A stretch of DNA of 64,000 nucleotides from Anaerotignum sp. (GTDB taxonomy: Bacteria; Bacillota; Clostridia; Lachnospirales; Anaerotignaceae): NCBI GenBank assembly GCA_020024455.1, contig JAHHTU010000002.1, forward strand, positions 62,001-126,000, read 5' to 3'. The notes below the pieces were generated by a model. That model was not told the origin of the DNA, did no database searches, and saw nothing but the letters and a program-made list of their open reading frames with translations. Below, one piece after another: positions 24,868 to 32,860 of the stretch (position 1 is the first letter of the stretch; each line of letters starts with the position of its first letter). The position numbers and the translations under genes were made by a program.

Positions 24868-25559
24868 TAACGATACACCTCCCGAAAATATTGGTCCATA
24901 GACATACCCGTTTCCTCACGCAAAATATCCACCTGCTCATTGATAAACACACGACCTTGTTTCAAAAATACCACACGGTCAAAAATCTGTTCTGTATCAT
25001 GCACCAAATGGGTGGACAACAACACCGAGCTGTCTTCTGTGTATTGGTTTAATATGGTTGTCAAAATATAATCTCTTGTGGAGGGGTCAATGCCGCCCAT
25101 TGGTTCGTCCAGCACAAACAAACGTGCCTTTCTGCTCATCACAAACACCAACTGCAATTTTTCCTGCATACCTTTTGACATACTGCCAATTTTTTGTTTG
25201 GCATCTAATTGCAAATCGATTGCCATTTCCATGGCTTTTTTCTCATCAAAATCTTTGTAAAAATCCCGAAACATGGTGATTGCACTGCGAATGGTTTCAC
25301 TTTTTCGAAAATACGTCTGGTCAGGTAAAAAAGATACCAATGACTTTGTCTGTATGCCGACAGGGTTGCCATCAATACACACACTGCCCTCATAGTTTGC
25401 AATCAATCCGGATATAATTTTCATCAATGTGGTTTTGCCCACACCATTTGGCCCTAACAGCCCGACAATTTCCCCTTGTTCCAATGTCAAATGCAATCCT
25501 GCCAAAGTCATTTTATTCCCATACCGATGTTCTAATTGTTTGATTTCCAATAAACTCAT
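24867..25559 (-). CDS. ABC transporter ATP-binding protein
   Basis: A 230-residue ABC ATPase with Walker A GPNGVGKTT near residue 37, a Q-loop in SFLPDQTYF, a weakened signature SMSKGMQEKLQL (in place of LSGGQ), Walker B LFVLDEPMGGIDPS and the switch His in LLSTHLV. The signature variant is common in ATPases of GntR-regulated YtrB/YhcH-type exporters. It overlaps the regulator gene by 4 nt and the permease gene by 1 nt, so the three are translationally coupled. Confidence 0.88.
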   Translation of the reverse strand: MSLLEIKQLEHRYGNKMTLAGLHLTLEQGEIVGLLGPNGVGKTTLMKIISGLIANYEGSVCIDGNPVGIQTKSLVSFLPDQTYFRKSETIRSAITMFRDFYKDFDEKKAMEMAIDLQLDAKQKIGSMSKGMQEKLQLVFVMSRKARLFVLDEPMGGIDPSTRDYILTTILNQYTEDSSVLLSTHLVHDTEQIFDRVVFLKQGRVFINEQVDILREETGMSMDQYFREVYR

Positions 25560-25927
25560 ACCTGTTCCTCTCCCTCCTGTTGCAAGCCTTGCAAATACGA
25601 TATGATTTCTGTATGTGTAAATCCGATTTTTTGCATATATGCCAAATATTTTTCTGTTTCTTCTTTGGCAAACATTGTTTTTTTCTCGGAAAGCAAGTCT
25701 GTTTGTGTGGTCAAAAACCGTCCGTTTGTACGTTCTGTATATACCAAGCCTTCCCGCTCCATCTCTGTCATGGCACGCTGCATGGTATTGGGATTGACAC
25801 CAAATTCTGCTGCCAATTCTCTGACAGATGGCAATTTATCCCCCGGTTGTATCACGCCGGACAAAATGCGTATAGTCATTTCTTTGATAATTTGCAAATA
25901 AATCGGTGCATGATTTTCAAACTGCAT
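25556..25927 (-). CDS. GntR-family regulator (YtrA subfamily)
   Basis: A 123-residue repressor with the winged-helix domain of GntR proteins (residues about 8-75, MTIRILSGVIQPGDKLPSVR and ELAAEFGVNPNTMQRAMTEM) and only a short C-terminal helix, as in the YtrA subfamily that controls ABC exporters. The start follows AGGAGGTG. It is the first gene of the three-gene operon, and a perfect inverted repeat lies 20 bp upstream, consistent with autorepression. Confidence 0.88.
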   Translation of the reverse strand: MQFENHAPIYLQIIKEMTIRILSGVIQPGDKLPSVRELAAEFGVNPNTMQRAMTEMEREGLVYTERTNGRFLTTQTDLLSEKKTMFAKEETEKYLAYMQKIGFTHTEIISYLQGLQQEGEEQV

Positions 25928-25946
25928 GGTATCACCTCCTGTATGA

Positions 25947-25968
25947 TTGTATTAAGATGCTAATACAA
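25947..25968. promoter_or_regulatory. GntR-type operator
   Basis: TTGTATTA (25947-25954) and TAATACAA (25961-25968) are perfect inverted arms around a 6-nt spacer. A further TACAAT-containing partial copy lies just upstream (to about 25976). Its position between ribosome site and likely promoter fits the binding site of the GntR regulator encoded next to it. Confidence 0.6.
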
Positions 25969-26140
25969 TAATACAATTAACCGCTTTTGTCAACCATCTT
26001 TCAAAAATCTTAAACATTACACAAAAAATCCTTATAAATTAGGCATTGCAACCGGTGGTTGACAAACTTCCATGCCAAAATGGTGGCATCGCAACCGATT
26101 TTTGAGTACAATCAAGGGTACAGAAAGGAGTTTGATTTTT

Positions 26141-26746
26141 ATGAATATGGGACAACGCATACAAGGATTGCGAAAAGAAAAAGGGATTTCACAAGAAGAA
26201 CTTGCCAATGTGCTGCATATTTCCAGACAGGCAATTTCCAAATGGGAAAGTCAGCAAAGTCTACCGGATTTAGACAACATCATCGCTTTGAGTGTCTATT
26301 TTGATGTGACAACAGATTATATCTTAAAAGGGACAGAGCCACAGCCTCACACCAAAAATCAAATTGTCATCAGCAAAACACTCTATATGGTTTCTGCCGC
26401 ATTATTGCTTGCCGGCTTGTTATTTACCATTTTGGATTGGTATGAACACAAATCCATGCTCTCTATTTGGATTGGCATTGCCATACAATTATGTGGCGGC
26501 ATTTGTTATGGGATTGGCAACATACTTTCCCACACAAAAGCACATCTTCTCATACAATGGTGTGACACCACTTGTGCTTTGTTTGTGCCACTTGCATATC
26601 TCGTACATTTGGGATTTCGCTTGCTTTTTTCGTCTTATGCATCGCTTTTATATGATTTGGTATTTTTTCCGCTATATGCTTTATTGGCAGTTGGTTTGTA
26701 TTATTTTTTCAAAAAGAAACATACAAAAAAAGCCTATATCAAATGA
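26141..26746 (+). CDS. XRE-family transcriptional regulator with C-terminal membrane domain
   Basis: A 201-residue protein. An N-terminal helix-turn-helix of the XRE type (RIQGLRKEKGISQEELAN, then VLHISRQAISKWESQQSLPD) is followed by a linker and four hydrophobic segments from about residue 85 (LYMVSAALLLAGLLFTILDW, WIGIAIQLCGGICYGIGNIL and two more). Membrane-tethered XRE proteins of this type are frequent in Clostridia, and their signals are unknown. The ATG at 26141 lies 10 nt after AGAAAGGAG; a second ATG two codons later is possible. It stands alone, convergent with the aldo/keto reductase gene. Confidence 0.75.
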   Translation: MNMGQRIQGLRKEKGISQEELANVLHISRQAISKWESQQSLPDLDNIIALSVYFDVTTDYILKGTEPQPHTKNQIVISKTLYMVSAALLLAGLLFTILDWYEHKSMLSIWIGIAIQLCGGICYGIGNILSHTKAHLLIQWCDTTCALFVPLAYLVHLGFRLLFSSYASLLYDLVFFPLYALLAVGLYYFFKKKHTKKAYIK

Positions 26747-26760
26747 TATAGGCTTTTTTT
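26725..26760. terminator. Bidirectional terminator
   Basis: AAAAAGCCTATATC (26727-26740) and GATATAGGCTTTTT (26745-26758) form a 14-bp perfect stem flanked by A and T runs. It overlaps the last codons of the XRE gene and ends both that gene and the convergent aldo/keto reductase gene. Confidence 0.88.
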
Positions 26761-27590
26761 CAAAATGTATCTGGCAAGTGTCCACTCCAACCGGTTTGTG
26801 GCATGGTCAACAAACGGGAAATATCTTCTTTCGATATTTCAAAATCAAATACATCTAAATTGGATTGCATACGCTCTATACCGGAAGATTTCGGCAAAGG
26901 CAATACATTGTTTTCCAATGCAAAACGCAAACAAATCTGTGCCGGTGTTTTTTGATATTTTTCTGCCAATTCCAAAACCAATGGTTCTTCCAATACGGCA
27001 GTACGCCCCAATGGTCGCCATGCTTCCACCAAAATATCCTGCTGCTGGCTATATGTGACTGCGTATTGTTGGCAATATCCTACATGGTATTCCAGTTGGT
27101 TTACCATCGGTTTTACATCAGCCGCAGAAAGCAAGGGCATCAAATGATGTGGCAAGAAATTGCTGACACCAATGGCACGCAATGTTTTTTGTGCATATAA
27201 TGTTTCCAATGCACGCCATGCGTCCAAATCTTTTTTCTGCCATTGGTCACGGTCTGTTTCGGGCATGGGCCAATGCAACAAACACAAATCCAAATACTCT
27301 GTACCCAAGTCTTGCAAAGAACCTTCCACACTACGCATCACACCATCATAAGACAAATCTGCACGCCATACTTTTGTTGTCAAAAACAAATCTGCCCTTG
27401 GCACGCCGCTTTCTTTGATGGCTTGTCCGATTTCTTTTTCATTTTCATACATACGAGCCGTATCCAAATGGCGGTATCCTGCGGATAATGCCATTTTTAC
27501 AATATCCACTGCCGATTTTCCTGTGACCTTGTAAGTGCCATACCCAACACAAGGTATCGAAACGCCGTTTGCCAATGTAAATGTTTTCAT
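26760..27590 (-). CDS. Aldo/keto reductase
   Basis: A 276-residue NADPH-dependent aldo/keto reductase, TIM-barrel fold. Catalytic residues are visible: Asp in YRHLDTARMYENE with the proton-donor Tyr, Lys in LFLTTKVWRAD and His in CLLHWPMP. The nucleotide-binding end has LPLPKSSGIERMQSNL. The closest group is the AKR5-type 2,5-diketo-gluconate reductase family, but the natural substrate is unknown. Its start is 6 bp after the stop of the upstream CCA-adding-type gene, so they share a transcript. Confidence 0.88.
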   Translation of the reverse strand: MKTFTLANGVSIPCVGYGTYKVTGKSAVDIVKMALSAGYRHLDTARMYENEKEIGQAIKESGVPRADLFLTTKVWRADLSYDGVMRSVEGSLQDLGTEYLDLCLLHWPMPETDRDQWQKKDLDAWRALETLYAQKTLRAIGVSNFLPHHLMPLLSAADVKPMVNQLEYHVGYCQQYAVTYSQQQDILVEAWRPLGRTAVLEEPLVLELAEKYQKTPAQICLRFALENNVLPLPKSSGIERMQSNLDVFDFEISKEDISRLLTMPQTGWSGHLPDTF

Positions 27591-27596
27591 ATGGGT

Positions 27597-28811
27597 TCAC
27601 TCCTGTTCCGTTTGATATTGTTTTGCCAATGGGATTAAATATGCTGCGGTGTTGTGTGATGGTTCATGCAACACATCTTCCAACAAATATGCCAGTGTTT
27701 CGCCGACCACCTTTCCCGCGGGTATCCCTGCCGCCATCAACTGTTTCCCATCTACGGCAAGCATTTTTAAGTTCAGACAATCTTTTTGCAAAAGGACTTG
27801 CTCCAACAACACCAATGTATCTGTAATCTCCGCCTGACATATGATTGCTTGCAGTTGCAACAGCTGTCGCATGGTATCTTCTCCCAGCTCGCCTGCCTGT
27901 TTTCGTACCGCATACAAATCTTTTGGGATTTCCTGCCACAGATAACGCAAAAATATCAAAATCTGTTTCATGGTTTGATTATCAAATTTCAATTTTTTAC
28001 AAAATGCCTTTGCTTGTTCTTCGGTATGTTTTTGCAGTACCACCGTCCAAAGCAATGCCGTTTGTTTTGGCATCTGTTTGAGTTGTGGTATGATATTTTG
28101 TTGCAAAGCTGCCAGATTTTTTGCAAACAACGTATCAATATACGGCAACAAACCGCTTTCCAATAACAATGGCAACTGTTCGATATATGCTCCTTTCCAC
28201 AATTTGTCCAATTCTTCGTGGATACGCTCCACACTGATTTTTTCTATCAAATATGCATTGTCCTGCAATGCGGTGTATGTTGCAGGCTCTACGGCAAAGC
28301 CAAGCTGTGACGCAAACCGTACACAACGCAACATACGCAAGCCATCTTCCTGAAAACGCTTTGCAGGCTCTCCCACACCACGAATTTGTTTATCTGCAAT
28401 ATCCTGTTCTCCGCCATAGGGGTCTTGCAACCCATGTTGTGGGTGATATGCCATGGCATTCATGGTAAAATCACGCCGCAACAAATCTTCTGCCAAATTG
28501 GGTGTGAAAGATACCGCATCAGGGTGTCTGCCATCGGAATATACGCCATCAATCCGATATGTGGTCACCTCATAATTGTTTTTTTCATACACCACAGTCA
28601 CCGTACCATGCTGAATACCCGTATCCACCGTATGTGGAAACAACGCTTTGATTTGTTCCGGCAATGCCGATGTGGTAATGTCCCAGTCCTGCGGTTCTCT
28701 GTTTAATATAAAATCTCTCACACAGCCGCCCACAATATATGCCTCATATCCTGCTGTGTGCAGTGTCTGTAAAATCTGTAATACATTTTGGGGAATGGTT
28801 TGTTTCTTCAT
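27597..28811 (-). CDS. cca: CCA tRNA nucleotidyltransferase (class II)
   Basis: A 404-residue class II nucleotidyltransferase. The head domain has AYIVGGCVRDFIL, the catalytic DWDIT acidic pair, GIQHGTVTVVYEKNNYEVTT, and LLRRDFTMNAMAYHP, with RMLRCVRFASQLGF in the neck. A long helical body follows. It adds or repairs the CCA end of tRNAs; the one tRNA gene in this window indeed lacks an encoded CCA. A poly(A) polymerase or a single-nucleotide A- or CC-adding form cannot be excluded from sequence reading alone. Confidence 0.88.
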   Translation of the reverse strand: MKKQTIPQNVLQILQTLHTAGYEAYIVGGCVRDFILNREPQDWDITTSALPEQIKALFPHTVDTGIQHGTVTVVYEKNNYEVTTYRIDGVYSDGRHPDAVSFTPNLAEDLLRRDFTMNAMAYHPQHGLQDPYGGEQDIADKQIRGVGEPAKRFQEDGLRMLRCVRFASQLGFAVEPATYTALQDNAYLIEKISVERIHEELDKLWKGAYIEQLPLLLESGLLPYIDTLFAKNLAALQQNIIPQLKQMPKQTALLWTVVLQKHTEEQAKAFCKKLKFDNQTMKQILIFLRYLWQEIPKDLYAVRKQAGELGEDTMRQLLQLQAIICQAEITDTLVLLEQVLLQKDCLNLKMLAVDGKQLMAAGIPAGKVVGETLAYLLEDVLHEPSHNTAAYLIPLAKQYQTEQE

Positions 28812-28846
28812 ACAATTCCTCTTTTCCGTCTATCCTGTTATGATGA

Positions 28847-28889
28847 GAAAAAAGACGGGAATTTCTATTGAAAATCGCCGTCTTTTTTA
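28847..28889. terminator. Bidirectional terminator-like hairpin
   Basis: AAAAAAGACGG and CCGTCTTTTTT (about 28848-28858 and 28878-28888) form an 11-bp stem with a 19-nt loop. It lies after the DUF1858 gene stop and before the cca gene on the minus strand. Confidence 0.75.
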
Positions 28890-28893
28890 TGCA

Positions 28894-29094
28894 TTATTTG
28901 TTTGCCAGATATGCATTGATGTCTTGCATCAATTTGTCAATATCCATACCATGCACCATGCTTGCTTCTTCCAATGTTTCGCCTGCGGCAGAAGGGCAAC
29001 CTACACAATGCATACCATTTTGCATCAAGATTGCTCCCACACTTCTGTCCATCATCAACAATTCGCCGATTGTCATATCTTTTGTTGCCTGCAT
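28894..29094 (-). CDS. DUF1858-domain small protein
   Basis: A 66-residue protein matching the DUF1858 (hybrid-cluster-protein-associated, disulfide-type) family. It has TKDMTIGELLMMDRSVGAIL, then the conserved MHCVGCPSA cysteine pair, ETLEEASMVHGMD and a final helix. The CxxC-like HCVGC at about residues 29-33 suggests a redox or metal role; members are common in strict anaerobes. AAAGGAGG precedes the start. It is a single-gene unit between two hairpins. Confidence 0.85.
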   Translation of the reverse strand: MQATKDMTIGELLMMDRSVGAILMQNGMHCVGCPSAAGETLEEASMVHGMDIDKLMQDINAYLANK

Positions 29095-29170
29095 ACAAAA
29101 ACCTCCTTTGTTTCTTTTTTTCCATATTATTATACCCCAAATACATTGGAAAAAAAAGAGAAAATCAAAG

Positions 29171-29208
29171 AAAAAGGGTGATTGCCCCCTATTGCAATCA
29201 CCCTTTTT
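29171..29208 (-). terminator. Terminator of the opine-dehydrogenase/YfcC unit
   Basis: AAAAAGGGTGATTGC (29171-29185) and GCAATCACCCTTTTT (29194-29208) form a 15-bp perfect stem with an 8-nt loop and T runs on both strands. On the minus strand it is 83 nt after the stop of the opine-dehydrogenase-like gene. Confidence 0.88.
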
Positions 29209-29290
29209 CTATATTGTGAAGTTATGAACATGATTCTTATTATGGAAAGTTATAAAAGCTATACTTAGATACACTATGGTCGAGTATGCA

Positions 29291-30403
29291 TTACAGTGCT
29301 TTGATTGCTTCCAACAATTCTTCTTTTGTCATGCCGCCAAAGCCCATTTTTTCCAATGTACGACCTGTTGTGAAATAGTCATCATCATTGTATGCAGATG
29401 CAATATGGATACAAGATTCCACAATCGGCACTTTGATACCAAACAAAGTCGCAAATTCATAGCAAGGCACCAATAAGTATGCAACGTCTTCTGTGATGTA
29501 TCTTGCTTTGGAGCTGTTTGGAGAATTGTTGATTTTACCATGTGTGGTAGATGCACGGTTGAAGTCATATACAGTTTCATAATCACTTGCATACAATGCA
29601 TTCATGGCTTCCAATTCGGTTCTGAGTTTGATACCCATTGCCGCACCAACGCTCAAACGTTCTTCGTCCATGCGAGCTGCTGCTTTTGCAGTTGCTGTAC
29701 TGCAACAATCTTTGTAGTAGTTAAATTCACCATTGAAGTTTTCCAAAATCCCCATATTCAATGTTGTCAACAGAGGGTGACCGCCAAAGTTGATGTTTTC
29801 CAAACCTGCTGCAACTGCGTTAGGCAGAACTTCGATAGAGATAGGCAAAATATCACGCAATTCTTTTACAATCGTATCTTTGTCGCCTTCTGTCATAATG
29901 CTCATAGGCAAAAATTCTTTCAAGCCCATGATTGTGATGACACCGGGGCTTACGATACGGCACGCCCAAGGAATGGTGATTGCATCTGCAAAATTGATTT
30001 TCAAATCTGCTTTGCCTGCTTTTTTCAAAACGTTTTTCAATACCAAACCGCCATAGTTCCCGGGCATCAACAATACTGTCTGGTTGTCTTTCAAATAAGG
30101 CATCATAGATGTAAACAGTGGTTCTTGTGCAAAGGAAGGGCAAACCATGACAAAGATATTTGCAAATGCCATTGCTTCTTTGATATCTGTTGTTGCCAAT
30201 GCAATGCTGGAAAAACCGGGGAAACACATTTGGCAACCATGTTCTTCTGCCAATGCTTCAATGCCGCCTTTTTCCTGAATTGCTTTGATTTGCACCGCAA
30301 ATTTAGGGTCGTCATAAATACATACTTCATGTCCCAATTTTGCAAAATGATATGCAGCGGTTACGCCACCATTACCTGCACCAATAACGGTTACTTTACT
30401 CAT
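29291..30403 (-). CDS. Opine/octopine dehydrogenase-family protein
   Basis: A 370-residue NAD(P)-dependent dehydrogenase of the octopine/nopaline (ODH) type. The Rossmann domain starts MSKVTVIGAGNGGVTAAYHF and includes HEVCIYDDPKF and LMPGNYGGLVLKNVL. The C-terminal helical ODH domain contains the catalytic-type His in NINFGGHPLLTTLNMG. Opine enzymes join an amino acid to a 2-oxo acid reductively, or run in reverse to split opines. The gene directly follows a YfcC carrier gene (48 bp), so a likely model is uptake of an opine-like or dipeptide-like compound followed by oxidation. Substrate is unknown. The ATG at 30403 follows AGGAGG. Confidence 0.75.
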   Translation of the reverse strand: MSKVTVIGAGNGGVTAAYHFAKLGHEVCIYDDPKFAVQIKAIQEKGGIEALAEEHGCQMCFPGFSSIALATTDIKEAMAFANIFVMVCPSFAQEPLFTSMMPYLKDNQTVLLMPGNYGGLVLKNVLKKAGKADLKINFADAITIPWACRIVSPGVITIMGLKEFLPMSIMTEGDKDTIVKELRDILPISIEVLPNAVAAGLENINFGGHPLLTTLNMGILENFNGEFNYYKDCCSTATAKAAARMDEERLSVGAAMGIKLRTELEAMNALYASDYETVYDFNRASTTHGKINNSPNSSKARYITEDVAYLLVPCYEFATLFGIKVPIVESCIHIASAYNDDDYFTTGRTLEKMGFGGMTKEELLEAIKAL

Positions 30404-30450
30404 CAAAAAAACCTCCTAACATACACTAAAAATGTTATACATACTTTATA

Positions 30451-31923
30451 TTACAAAAAAATACTACCCAATGTTAAAATTGTAACGGTGATTAAAATCG
30501 AGCCGAAGAAATATGGCAAAATGTGTTTCAACCAACGTTCATATGGAATTTTTGCCAATGTCAATGCCCCAATCAATACCGCCTGTGTGGGGGATATGTA
30601 GTTCATGGTTTCTGCACCTGCCTGACAAGCCATAACCACAAATTCTCTGCCAATGCCCATAAAGTCAGACAATGGAGCCAAAATGGGCACGGTTGCGGTT
30701 TGCAAACCAGAGGAAGATGGAATTAAAAATGACATTGGTATATACAACAAGTAAGAAATTGCAGGGAACAATTCTGCTTTCAAAGGTTCCAGCATTTGTT
30801 CACCAAAATGCAATATGGTATCAATAATCAAGCCGTTTGTCATCACAACAGACAAGCCTTTTGCAACCCCTAACACCAGTGCAACACTCAAAATATCTTT
30901 TGCACCATATACAAACAAATTCACAATTTGTTTTTCATTGTAGGCATATACTTTCCCAATCAGAATCGCACCTACAAAGAACAACATCGTCATTTCTGTA
31001 AAGTACCAATCACCCAAAGGTGTGCTGTTGCCGATGATAGTACCCAATACAGGCACACCCAACAAGAAATTGTGGAAATCTTCAAAAATGTGGATATTGA
31101 ATTTGCTGCCCCAAGGAATGATACCCAAAATCATAATCACAAACATCAAACCGAATATGGAGATAACCAATTTTCTTTTTTTGTCAAATTCAGGAACATC
31201 TGCGGAAGTATTTTTCATAAAATCTGCATTTATTTCTTCTCTCAAATCATATACAATAGATTTTTCCGGATTTTTACGCACTTTTTCCGCATAATGCATC
31301 ACAAAGAAAATCGCAAATGTCAAATAAGCCAAGAATAAAATGATACGACAAACAATACCGTCGCCCAAAGAAATGCCTGCAAGGTTAGAACCAATCCCAA
31401 CAGAGAACGGATTGACAATACCGCCTGCAATCCCCACTCCGGCACCCAAGAAAATGACCATAACACCTGTTACAACGTCATATCCTGCTGCCAATAATAT
31501 GGGGAATATAATCGGATAAAATGCAATGGTTTCTTCTGCCATACCATATGTTGTACCACCAATGGCACAAATACACATGATAATGGGAATCATGATTTTT
31601 TCTCTGCCTTCCAAACGTTTGACAACTTTGGACAAGGCAGCATCAATGGCTTTTGTTTCAAACAATACGCCAAGGCAACCACCCAAAACCAAAACAAACA
31701 AGACAACATCAATCGCACCTTTGAAACCCTCAATGGGTGCTTTCACAACGTCCCACAAACCTTGTGTATTTGGTTCGACTGCTTGGTATGTACCAGCAAT
31801 GGGAGTTCCATCTACATATTCATATTGACCGGCAGGAATGATAAAAGTCATGATTGCTACAATCGCTGTCAAAATCAATAGTGTTGTAAATGAAGTTGGC
31901 ATTGTGAATTTCTTCTTTTTCAT
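30451..31923 (-). CDS. YfcC-family membrane carrier
   Basis: A 490-residue protein with about 12-13 membrane segments of the YfcC/DcuC-like C4-dicarboxylate and amino-acid carrier group. Diagnostic stretches are TFIIPAGQYEYVDGTPIAGT near residue 25, ICAIGGTTYGMAEETIAFYP, AGVGIAGGIVNPFSVGIGSN, and PSSSGLQTATVPILAPLSDF near the C-terminus. Relatives move amino acids, dipeptides or dicarboxylates, often by exchange. It is the first gene of an operon with the opine-dehydrogenase-like gene, and is divergent from a two-component system, which suggests substrate-induced expression. Confidence 0.8.
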   Translation of the reverse strand: MKKKKFTMPTSFTTLLILTAIVAIMTFIIPAGQYEYVDGTPIAGTYQAVEPNTQGLWDVVKAPIEGFKGAIDVVLFVLVLGGCLGVLFETKAIDAALSKVVKRLEGREKIMIPIIMCICAIGGTTYGMAEETIAFYPIIFPILLAAGYDVVTGVMVIFLGAGVGIAGGIVNPFSVGIGSNLAGISLGDGIVCRIILFLAYLTFAIFFVMHYAEKVRKNPEKSIVYDLREEINADFMKNTSADVPEFDKKRKLVISIFGLMFVIMILGIIPWGSKFNIHIFEDFHNFLLGVPVLGTIIGNSTPLGDWYFTEMTMLFFVGAILIGKVYAYNEKQIVNLFVYGAKDILSVALVLGVAKGLSVVMTNGLIIDTILHFGEQMLEPLKAELFPAISYLLYIPMSFLIPSSSGLQTATVPILAPLSDFMGIGREFVVMACQAGAETMNYISPTQAVLIGALTLAKIPYERWLKHILPYFFGSILITVTILTLGSIFL

Positions 31924-31984
31924 ACTATCACTCTCCTTTGCTTGTGATTGTAACGTATGATTATAAGAACAAGATAAGATAAAT

Positions 31985-32055
31985 TTGACAAAATATACAA
32001 AATTGTGTTAGAATATATACAAAAATTGTCGTATTGACAAACAGAATGATTGTCA
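31985..32055. promoter_or_regulatory. Divergent overlapping promoters for the YfcC unit and the two-component system
   Basis: Plus strand: TTGACA (31985-31990), 18 nt, TAGAAT (32009-32014). Minus strand: TTGTCA (32040-32035), 17 nt, TATATT (32017-32012). The two -10 boxes overlap. An inverted repeat TTGACA...TTGTCA spans about 32034-32054 and covers the minus-strand -35 box, so it is a candidate binding site for the response regulator. The plus-strand transcript would have a leader of about 175 nt. Confidence 0.5.
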
Positions 32056-32197
32056 TATTCGTTATCTCATCGTTTATGCAGTCAATATAAACAGAAGATA
32101 AAAAGAAAAAATGCAGATATTATCCGAAATGTGTAATTATGCTTTTCTTTTTTTCTTCTTTCTGTATACAAAAAACATTTTAGGAAGGATATTGCTG

Positions 32198-32860
32198 ATG
32201 ATGAAGGATATTTGTCTTGTGGAAGATGAAAAAGATTTGAACCAGATGCTCAAATATTATCTGGAAAAAGCAAATTATCATGTGTATACTTGCACCAGCA
32301 TACTGGAAGCACAACAATATGTCGACCTTGCCATTCCTTTATGGGTGATTGATATTATGCTGCCTGATGGAAACGGTCTGGAACTATTGAAAACCATCAA
32401 ACAAAAAAATAAAGACACCATGACCATCATCATATCTGCCAAAGGTGACCGTTTTGACAGAGTTGCCGGCTTTGAAATCGGTTGTGATGATTATATTGCA
32501 AAGCCATTTTTGCCTGCTGAGCTGGTATTTCGTGTAGATAAGATTTATCCTCGCTTGAAAACACAAACTACTTGTGATATTATTGTCATTTCTCCTTATG
32601 AAATTGATTTGACCAAAAGATTGGTATTCCAAAACAAAGAAAAAATTGACATCACAAGCAGAGAATTTGATATCATTTATTATTTTATACAACATAAAGG
32701 ACAAGCCATTTCCAGAGATTGTCTGCTCAATGATATTTGGGGACAGGATTATTACGGAAACGACCGTATTGTGGATAACTATATCAAAAATATCCGTCGA
32801 AAACTGCCTGAACTTGCTCTGGAAACCATTTATGGATATGGATATCGGTACAACTTATGA
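32198..32860 (+). CDS. OmpR/PhoB-family response regulator
   Basis: A 220-residue response regulator. The receiver domain has acidic pocket residues at 9-10 (CLVEDEKD), phospho-acceptor Asp52 in VIDIMLPDGNG and Lys102 in DYIAKPF. The C-terminal winged helix has ITSREFDIIYYFIQHKGQ and NDRIVDNYIKNIRRKL. It overlaps the histidine kinase gene by 4 nt (ATGA), so they are co-translated. It is divergent from the YfcC/opine-dehydrogenase operon, its most likely target. The start at 32198 follows TTAGGAAGG; a second ATG follows directly. Confidence 0.92.
   Translation: MMKDICLVEDEKDLNQMLKYYLEKANYHVYTCTSILEAQQYVDLAIPLWVIDIMLPDGNGLELLKTIKQKNKDTMTIIISAKGDRFDRVAGFEIGCDDYIAKPFLPAELVFRVDKIYPRLKTQTTCDIIVISPYEIDLTKRLVFQNKEKIDITSREFDIIYYFIQHKGQAISRDCLLNDIWGQDYYGNDRIVDNYIKNIRRKLPELALETIYGYGYRYNL

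Noticed and set aside
29540..30601. 353-codon open frame on the plus strand opposite the opine-dehydrogenase-like gene
   Set aside because: Shadow frame with Cys/Phe/His bias; the minus-strand frame carries clear Rossmann and ODH motifs.
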